64,000 bases of DNA, from positions 8,933,606-8,997,605 of the forward strand of contig NC_088305.1 in the NCBI RefSeq assembly GCF_032854445.1, in the 5' to 3' direction. Position numbers and translations under genes: made by a program. The notes under the pieces are model-generated. The model did no database searches. It saw nothing but the letters and a program-made list of their open reading frames with translations, and was not told the origin of the DNA. The stretch is from Liolophura sinensis. Lineage: Eukaryota; Mollusca; Polyplacophora; Chitonida; Chitonidae. Each line of letters begins with the position of its first letter. The first letter of the stretch is position 1. Shown here in pieces: positions 58,401 through 64,000 of the stretch.

Positions 58401-59948
58401 GTTTTCACCATGACATAACCCATTCAGATGACACCGTGTGGGCAAATGAATTGTAATGGTTTTCTAAACCAAAAAAAAAATATGTATTGATGTGATTGGT
58501 GTTTAACACTGAACATCAGGAACTGACGTCATGGATTTTGCTGATTACAAATGAAAATTATTTCATGCTATAACGATCAAAAGATCAATATATTATAATA
58601 AAGATTCAGAGTTTAATGTCAATCTATTTGTTTTTAGTTATACAAAGAGTAGTTTAACTTTTCTTCTTGTTTGAATTTAAACACTTTAGAGGTCTTGTAA
58701 GACAAACAGTTTTATCACATTTTATGGTTTCAGAAGCCGTTTGCCCGTTGACGCTAAAAAGGGAAAAAGACATTCCTTGTAAGTACTCAATACTAACGAA
58801 TGCTCCGTCTTTTTGCATCTAGAACATGCCTGTAATGGAAGACTGTGTTTACAATCCTCAATCAAAGTGATATTACATTTCAAAACTAATATATTTTTTA
58901 TAGAAATGAATAGCTGTGCTGTTCACAAATTATACAGTTTTAACTTGACACAATATAAAAATCAAATCAATCCTGAATAAATCAGATTCCGAACCATTTG
59001 CTTTTAATTCCTAGCCAATATTTGTTCTTTAAAAATAACACAAGGTAATTTTGTAAATATTTTGATTGTTTTAGGCCCTTCAGAGATCCCTTTGGCAAAA
59101 ACAGACCACCCTGTAGAAGAAATCTACACTAAGTGTGTAAGTCACAGTAACGGATAGACTTAATTAGGTCGGTGTTGTCATGCTATATAGCAGCAAAGAA
59201 TAAGTGATGCACATTAGGTGTGTACGTGACATAGCAGGAGATCGTTAATCATCTCCTCTGAGAAAGTCCGTCAAAGGTCGATGCTTTACCCCGGGGAACT
59301 CCTGCTTCTTCCATTCGTAAAATTGACCACAATCGGGTCAGTGAGAAATTCTTGAATATGGCCATAAAGGCAATCCAGTGTATAAGTAAATAAACAAATA
59401 TGTGTGAACTAATGTTTCTGTTGTTGTAGGAACCGGATATCTTCACCTCAACATACCGGAACTTGTTGTAGGAACCGGATATCTTCACCTCAACATACCG
59501 GAACTTGTTGTAGGAACCGGATATCTTCACCTCAACATACCGGAACTTGTTGTAGGAACCGGATATCTTTACCTCAACATACCGGAAGTTAATCACCGGA
59601 TCTGTCCCACAGTTTTACGAATTCTTGAAGATATTGATAACCTCTGCCCTCACTGCGCTGTCTATTCCTGAACGTGACTTGGCCTGGGCTTACGAGAGGG
59701 ACGGGCAGGGCGACCCAACCCTGATGGTCGTTCAGACCAAGGACTTCAGGGTGAGGGTTACTTCCGGGCCGTACGGCCTTGACCTTGAGGTTTGCCACCT
59801 GGGCCCGGAAGTGGGCCGGGCAAGAGAGCAAGTCTACAGACAACTGCACTTCCGGCTGTACCAGGCCAGGTACCTTGGAATCACACAAGTGAAGGAGGGA
59901 TGCTTGGTGGTCTGCGGGTCCGGATGGAACCTCCGGACTGTCCGATAA
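52358..59948 (+). CDS. Six-exon gene for a 280-residue single-pass membrane protein, unknown function
   Basis: I do not recognise the family. The coding exons 52358-52446, 53008-53162, 53525-53623, 58734-58778, 59075-59136 and 59556-59948 join in frame (intron phases 2, 1, 1, 1, 0), all with GT-AG ends. The product starts with a hydrophobic leader (residues 1-24, MKAFRFFLCVVLIFASIYAS then LLVL), followed by a ~60-residue segment rich in Pro and Trp (GIPRPKPPWWTR) with a possible N-glycosylation site NHS at 79-81. A single membrane helix spans about 88-107 (ASLVLLLCCLTPTLGLLIGL), stopped by RRR. The remaining ~170 residues look cytosolic. The C-terminal exon (151-280) has a mixed helical start and a compact, charged remainder. 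Topology is probably type I, by the positive-inside rule. Upstream is a CRE cluster; downstream an AATAAA at 60159. Confidence 0.75.
52838..52843 (+). promoter_or_regulatory. AATAAA in intron 1
   Basis: An AATAAA lies 42 bases after the stop codon of the exon-1 read-through frame. It could serve premature intronic polyadenylation and give a 145-residue secreted or anchored short form. In AT-rich DNA the hexamer is common, so support is weak. Confidence 0.25.
53008..53162 (+). CDS. Exon 2: lumenal Pro/Trp-rich segment
   Basis: Acceptor TTTTAACTTGTTTAG; the first base completes the Arg codon. Encodes CQPPSENVVRKLLGHFMEMF, GIPRPKPPWWTRLCPL and so on to NHS. Donor CGT|GTAAGT leaves one base. Confidence 0.78.
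53525..53623 (+). CDS. Exon 3: membrane helix
   Basis: Acceptor CGTATCTTTTCAG. The junction codon is TAT. Encodes TSNFQASLVLLLCCLTPTLG, LLIGLRRRDNPA. Donor CCG|GTACGT leaves one base. The following intron (5,110 bases) contains the 42-bp minisatellite. Confidence 0.8.
53857..58345 (+). repeat. 42-bp minisatellite, about 107 copies, with higher-order duplication
   Basis: Unit: GTGTACACTGAGAATTGTGC, CTTACGTACATATCTACAGA, TG. Frequent variants are GCC/GAC/GCT at one site and CAGATG/CAGGTG/CTGATG at another. A large block recurs at a shift of 1,806 bases (43 units): landmarks at 54946/56752, 55366/57172 and 55786/57592. Earlier landmarks (54339/56187 and 54400/56248) are shifted by 1,848 (44 units), so one unit was gained or lost. 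The unit length is a multiple of three and stop-free in several frames on both strands, giving false open frames up to ~1,500 codons. It lies in intron 3 of the six-exon gene. Confidence 0.98.
58734..58778 (+). CDS. Exon 4: 45-base microexon-like exon
   Basis: Acceptor CACATTTTATGGTTTCAG, junction codon GAA. Encodes AVCPLTLKREKDIP. Donor CTT|GTAAGT, one base left over. Short, but it keeps the phase-1 pattern. Confidence 0.72.
59075..59136 (+). CDS. Exon 5
   Basis: Acceptor TTTTGATTGTTTTAG, junction codon TGC. Encodes PSEIPLAKTDHPVEEIYTKC preceded by the junction Cys. Donor TGT|GTAAGT gives phase 0, matching exon 6. A second GT two bases earlier (59135) would give phase 1 and no match to any exon-6 acceptor frame. 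Confidence 0.73.
59245..59400 (+). repeat. Degenerate S1 SINE 3' part in intron 5
   Basis: AGAAAGTCCGTCAAAGGTCG, ACCCCGGGGAACTCCTGCTT, then CAGTGAGAAATTCTTGAATA, GGCCATAAAGGCAATCCAGT and GTAAATAAACAAATA. It is strongly diverged, the oldest-looking S1 copy here. Confidence 0.65.
59430..59597 (+). repeat. 42-bp duplication of a 3' splice site, four copies
   Basis: Unit GAACCGGATATCTTCACCTC, AACATACCGGAACTTGTTGT, AG. Copies start at 59430, 59472, 59514 and 59556; the first three are identical, the fourth has TTTACC and AAGTTA changes. Each is preceded by TTGTTGTAG, so each start is a usable acceptor. From copies 1-3 the frame reads 13 codons and hits the TAG of the next acceptor; only copy 4 leads into the long C-terminal exon. 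Confidence 0.95.
59556..59948 (+). CDS. Exon 6: C-terminal 130 residues and stop
   Basis: Chosen start is the fourth copy of the duplicated acceptor. Encodes EPDIFTSTYRKLITGSVPQF, then YEFLKILITSALTALSIPER, a middle containing DPTLMVVQTKDFRVRVTSG, and an end with QVYRQLHFRLYQARYLGITQ and WNLRTVR before TAA. The exon is markedly more GC-rich than the surroundings, supporting coding function. No motif known to me. Confidence 0.8.
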   Translation, partial: EPDIFTSTYRKLITGSVPQFYEFLKILITSALTALSIPERDLAWAYERDGQGDPTLMVVQTKDFRVRVTSGPYGLDLEVCHLGPEVGRAREQVYRQLHFRLYQARYLGITQVKEGCLVVCGSGWNLRTVR

Positions 59949-60158
59949 TAGTGCAGCATTTTAATGCTGGTTTAGTCTTTTTTTTCTTTTTCGCATGCGT
60001 ACACGCCCGTAGTGATGACCAGATACCTGTGAACTCTCCTGACGGTCGTAAAGGCCTTATAGTGGCAGCGAGACAGCGCTTAAACAAAGATAACAATACA
60101 TGATTATCTTTCATAACTTCTTTCCACTTTTTTGCTGTGCCTAAGACTGTCTGATGCG

Positions 60159-60164
60159 AATAAA
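60159..60164 (+). terminator. Polyadenylation signal of the six-exon gene
   Basis: AATAAA 211 bases after the stop codon at 59948, the first such hexamer downstream, so a 3' UTR of about 230 bases is likely. Confidence 0.55.
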
Positions 60165-60304
60165 TATTGATCACTAAAACGAAACACAGAATTTCCGCGT
60201 TTTTTTTTTAACACACACTGACCTTTATTTTACTAGTGTTTATTGTTGCATTCGGTAAATTTCCAACTATATGACGTCGGAGGCATCCGACCAACCACCT
60301 GACT

Positions 60305-60680
60305 TCATGGACCGCTTCGGTTGCCTAATGGTTAGAGCTTCCTCCTCGACATAGGGGGACACCGGGATCAAACCCGGATCGAGTCATGAGGAAGAATATA
60401 AAAGCGCTATTTTTACACCAAGATTCGTGCTCAGCACTGAGAGGTTACAATAAGGAAACTGGACTGGTTATCTCGGTGTCAGAATAATGTAAGTGGGTGG
60501 CGTGTAACCGGGTGGCGTGTAACCGGTGGTAATGTAACCGGTAGCACTTTGGCGAACTGGACTCACGATGCCCAAGGAAGACACAATATATCTGCATACA
60601 CCCAATGACTCCTCGTCGCCATATCACTAAAAAATTGCTAAGTACGACGTTAAACACTAAGCATACATACATACATGCAT
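60305..60680 (+). repeat. S3 SINE, near full length
   Basis: tRNA-like head CGCTTCGGTTGCCTAATGGT, with A box and a B-box-like GGGATCAAACCC, a body with AGCACTGAGAGGTTACAATA and CTGGACTGGTTATCTCGGTG, and a tail CACTAAAAAATTGCTAAGTA, CGACGTTAAACACTAAGCAT plus CATAC repeats. A 15-bp motif GGGTGGCGTGTAACC is repeated about three times at 60493-60545. Confidence 0.85.
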
Positions 60681-60689
60681 ACAGAGTTG

Positions 60690-61580
60690 ATCTTAATGAC
60701 CCAGTCAAGCACAGAAGAGGTGGGCCTGAGTCTTCACTACTTGTTTGTGGTGGGCTGACTACGGCGAAGACACCACCTTTGTTACATGAGAGCAGAATGT
60801 CACACATTTCTTACAAATGCGAAAGACTTCACGTGCTCTGAGACAACCAGTATCAAGCTGCCCGTTTAACAAAGCTGGCTGACGACTGATGTGGTACTGA
60901 TCTTGTCCTCATGTTTCCCCAATTCACAAAAGCCTGCTTGAAACATATTTGGCAGATGCCTCGAGTGTAATGATACTTGACGAAATACCGCATTATATGT
61001 TTTCAATTATTGCCCCGAATAAGCGGGTATCCCCAACATAGCGTCGACGTCGTTTCCCTGGATAGTGTGAATGATGCCTGAGTGTAGCAGGCCGTTATTA
61101 TCATGCCATGAGCCAACCATGTCGTCTAAGCAAGAGTTTATGGCAACGCCGCTGACAAGAGGTGAAGAGTTTTCCATTTGTTCACTGATGGTTACTCTTG
61201 GGTACCACCATCACAGTAATAGCTAACACAGCTTTGTGAGATTTTCTCCTGTGAGCGTGCGATTTCCTGCAGTGCATTCATCTAAAATAATTACATTTCT
61301 ATCTTTACAATCTTTAATTTTAAGTCTCTTTTTAAACATGACTTTAAAACTGACTTTGCAAAACCTAACTGTATCGTGGCGTTCAAACAGACTTTCGCAT
61401 ACCAGTCGCTGGGTCATGTAATTCAGCAAAACACCAAAGAAATAAGAAATAGTATGCAGTAGAAAATTAAGACCTATTCATGTCCAACAGTTCAATCAAC
61501 AGTTTTCAGTAATTATACAAAGATACAAGGAATGTTTTAGGCCATTGAATTAAGTCAGCATCTAATTCGCCATTTTTTGG
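60690..61580. other. No gene seen
   Basis: No supportable gene. A weak Rep-B-like piece on the minus strand (TTCAAACAGACTTTCGCATA) lies near 61382. Confidence 0.4.
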
Positions 61581-61589
61581 GATTAAACT

Positions 61590-61800
61590 TTTTGATAAAA
61601 CGTTTACTTAACAGTAACATTTGCGTCTTTCCTTCATTGAAATCCTCTGACTGCTTCTCTTTGCATGAATCCGTCCTCATTTCGTACCCTACGTACTTTG
61701 TTATTTCTCTGAAGGCTTTTGTTGATCATTACTTTGGGAACTGGCTTTTTGAATTTGGACTAGGGACATACACTTTGGTTGACGGCCCGTATACCTATAT
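61590..61800 (+). repeat. Rep-B copy, diverged
   Basis: TTGCGTCTTTCCTTCATTGA, GACTGCTTCTCTTTGCATGA, ATCCGTCCTCATTTCGTACC and TTTGGTTGACGGCCCGTATA. Confidence 0.7.
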
Positions 61801-61894
61801 CTGACCTGACACCTTGATTTCAAGTGTATCATAACCTGAATGTATAATGAATTCGTATAGAAGTTAACATATTCGGCAGATGACGTTAAATTGT

Positions 61895-62160
61895 GTGAGG
61901 TGAGACAGTGAGTGCTTAGGGTTTGACGCTGTACTTAACAATTTTTCAATCATATGAAAAAGTTGTAGCTTCCTCGACGAAGGAGTCATTCGGGTGCATG
62001 TACGCCTAATGTACCTCCATGTTGCAGGACGGATTTTCACCGCTAGTTTATCTCCTGCTGCTTCACTGAGACGTCTTACCGAAATTCAAGTGAACTGATT
62101 CCGAAACTACCGCTCGCGAATCCGACGCTCTATCAAATGAGCCATCGGGGCCGGCAAATG
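61895..62160 (-). repeat. S3 SINE
   Basis: Tail at the left (GAGTGCTTAGGGTTTGACGC, then TTCAATCATATGA), body (GAAGGAGTCATTCGGGTGCA, GCTTCACTGAGACGTCTTAC) and a tRNA-like head at the right, reading on the minus strand GGCCCCGATGGCTCATTTGA, TAGAGCGTCGGATTCGCGAG. Confidence 0.8.
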
Positions 62161-62519
62161 ATGTTAGGTTGCAGTAGAAATAGCACTTTAACATTTTATA
62201 TCTTGCTGACTGTTTAGACAGAATGATTGTTGTCTCATGCCATCATCAATTCGTTTTCACTTCTCCGATATCTGTAAGTTTTATGGATAGAGGAAACTAT
62301 TGTGTCCGGTTGTAAACATTCCACTTTTGGTAAATTATTGGCGGAACTCAAATACTTTGTGACAGAGACTTAGTCGCCATACTGGTGGAAGAGCAAAAGA
62401 TTTTCAACGAGCAAGCCGCGCTACATATGCCATCGATGTTTATTATTGTCATGAAGGCCTGCTCTGATCTAATTCTGATTTTAGCTGAAACTAAACAAAT
62501 TCTCAAGTGTTGCTCCATT

Positions 62520-62927
62520 TTATATCCAGTACAGTTGTATTTTAAAAGACCTAATCTGCACAGGTTTCTTTCTGCCCTTTTGGTGTTTCTTGACGGCAAG
62601 ATCATTATAATCCTTGTGACGTAGGTTCCACAAAATGACGCCCAACACCTGGCCACCGAAGGCGCCAAAAGAGCACGTTCCCAGGTTATTGTAATGCTTG
62701 TGGCTTTGTTGATTCCCTTCATTGTTTGCTGGTTCCCATGTCATGTCTGCTCCGTGTAGTGTGCATATACATGTACTGAAGGCATACTCACAACTTTGGA
62801 AGAGGAAGTGAAATTTGCAATCCAATTGCTGTTCAGGATTATGGTCTATGTCGATCTCATCGCCAAACCAATCATCTACTTTTGGAGGTCTGTCCACATT
62901 TTCCACATGCAAGTTGTATTCTGCCAT
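62520..62927 (-). CDS. Doubtful open frame, 135 residues
   Basis: A genuine ATG (62925-62927) opens a frame starting MAEYNLHVENVDRPPKVDDW and running 135 residues to TAA at 62520-62522. It is cysteine- and aromatic-rich in the middle (FLFQSCEYAFSTCICTLHG) and basic near the end (KKHQKGRKKP). A second, out-of-phase frame on the same strand covers 62348-62722, which could mean a frameshifted old gene or coincidence. No domain, splice sites or promoter support it. I list it because it is among the longest non-repetitive ATG-started frames here. Confidence 0.18.
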   Translation of the reverse strand: MAEYNLHVENVDRPPKVDDWFGDEIDIDHNPEQQLDCKFHFLFQSCEYAFSTCICTLHGADMTWEPANNEGNQQSHKHYNNLGTCSFGAFGGQVLGVILWNLRHKDYNDLAVKKHQKGRKKPVQIRSFKIQLYWI

Positions 62928-62999
62928 TGCAGAAGAACAAAAGAAGATAATCCAAGATCAAGATCACGCTTTTCTGTTTCACGGCTGTTGAAAATGCAA

Positions 63000-63140
63000 G
63001 CCTTGCTTCATACTAGCATTGCATTTTTTCACCTTATTCCGTATAAGTCATGGTACTAGGGGCCGTTAATGTGTGTGATCACCCGTTAACCATTACACTG
63101 TCGCTCTGGTTTTACTCAGTACTCTGTAGTTTCCCAAATA
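63000..63140 (-). repeat. Rep-A fragment
   Basis: CACCTTATTCCGTATAAGTC, ATGGTACTAGGGGCCGTTAA and CATTACACTGTCGCTCTGGT. Confidence 0.7.
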
Positions 63141-63770
63141 TATTTACATTTTTTTTTCTGCCAGAAAAAACTGCTTAAAAACTGTATTATAGTTTTGAAA
63201 TGTAGAGCATCAGCCTTCAAAGCATCTTTGGTGATTTATTACTCTTTTCACATCAAAAGAAGCCAAAAGAAATGAAGGGAATTCATTTCGAAATGTTGGC
63301 CTGGTGGTAATACCTGCGGAAGTGAAATGAGATGAAAAATTAATGTCGCCCGAGAGAGAGAAACTAGGTTTTTAGAAATTTGAAACCTTTATTAGAGTTC
63401 AGGTCCCTGTTGCTCAAAACTGGATTATGGCTTAATACCAGATTTAGCTTTAAGTCAAGACTTCAACTTTGTGCTTAGTCTAAAAAAATTGTGTACCATT
63501 GTATTAAATATTAACTAAAACTGCTGCTGTTACACTTTGACTTTGGAGAACGGCATTGTCTGCTGAGTTTGGCTAAAAATTTAAATATAAAATATGACTT
63601 GATACCAGGATTAGCTAATACACTTTCGAACAACTGGGCCCTGGCTCTAAAGAATTTTCTTGGATAAAATGAAGAGCGATGAAGTAAATGTGTTCATTCA
63701 GTTTCAGGCCGAATTAACAGAATCACAGCCCCTGTTTCCAACATGGACGGGCATGGGAACTATTATTTTG
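63141..63770. other. No gene seen
   Basis: AT-rich, no supportable feature. Confidence 0.4.
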
Positions 63771-63779
63771 TAAATTCTT

Positions 63780-63950
63780 GTCAGATTTCAGTTCTCAACA
63801 GATAAAACCGGAGAATCTTCAAAAGCCGTAGACCGCACCAAATCGTAATTTTGTCCTCGACGGGTGAACTGTTAATCAGTGAGAGCATATTTGTATCTGC
63901 ATATCTCGCTGGAATGGCAAACTATTGCACTTCTAGGAATTGCCTTCTAT
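63780..63950 (-). repeat. Inverted relative of the 36-52 kb segment
   Basis: AAAGCCGTAGACCGCACCAA and ATCGTAATTTTGTCCTCGAC are the reverse of the GATTTGGTGCAGTCTACGGC region near 47308 and the GTCAAGGACTGCATTAAGAT region near 40637. Confidence 0.6.
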
Positions 63951-64000
63951 TTATTTATTTATCTGATTGGTGTTTTACGCCGTAGTCAAGAATATTTCAC
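63938..64000 (-). repeat. S1 SINE tail, cut by window end
   Basis: TTATTTATTTATCTGATTGG, TGTTTTACGCCGTAGTCAAG and AATATTTCAC: minus-strand S1 tail; the rest lies outside. Confidence 0.9.

Noticed and set aside
59075-59134. Alternative exon 5 end at the earlier GT (59135)
   Set aside because: It would leave one base over, and joining to GAACCGG would put exon 6 out of frame; the donor TGT|GTAAGT at 59137 fits phase and consensus better.
60305-60390. Possible tRNA gene
   Set aside because: Head of a full-length S3 SINE; the same head plus body occurs elsewhere in the window.

Overview
The window looks like gene-poor nuclear DNA of a marine lophotrochozoan, most likely a mollusc. That placement is an inference. 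It rests on AT-rich sequence with GT-AG introns, no prokaryotic gene organisation, many tRNA-headed SINEs ending in CAAATAAATAAA, several minisatellites, and an invertebrate-type adenylate cyclase exon. For convenience I name the repeats here: S1 to S5 are SINE-like families and Rep-A and Rep-B are other dispersed repeats; these names are mine.

Only two cellular genes are well supported. (1) On the minus strand, 19217-19822 is the first coding exon of a membrane adenylate cyclase of the ADCY1/rutabaga type (202 codons, five membrane segments, clean donor). The rest of that gene should run leftwards, but I could not find its next exon. (2) On the plus strand, 52358-59948 assembles from six exons with matching phases into a 280-residue protein with a signal sequence or N-terminal anchor, one membrane segment and a cytosolic-looking C-terminal part. 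I do not recognise it. Five CRE/ATF-type sites lie in the 135 bases before its start, a ~4.5 kb 42-bp minisatellite fills its third intron, and its last 3' splice site is tandemly quadruplicated so that three of the four acceptors lead to an early stop.

Layout: 1-19 kb holds scattered SINEs, Rep-A and Rep-B copies, a 13-copy 31-bp minisatellite and a (TA)n tract. 19-21 kb holds the cyclase exon and its upstream region. 22-24 kb is a broken reverse transcriptase of the Penelope-like/GIY-YIG-associated type. 24-27 kb has two minisatellites (31 bp and 18 bp). 27-36 kb is a repeat graveyard. 36-52 kb appears to be three diverged, same-orientation copies of a several-kilobase segment, each interrupted by different SINEs. 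52-60 kb is the six-exon gene. 60-64 kb is repeats plus one doubtful open frame.

At least three of the SINE families (S1, S3, S5) share a similar 3' tail, which suggests they depend on one partner LINE. Very long open frames in the 31-bp and 42-bp arrays are by-products of stop-free repeat units and are not reported as genes.
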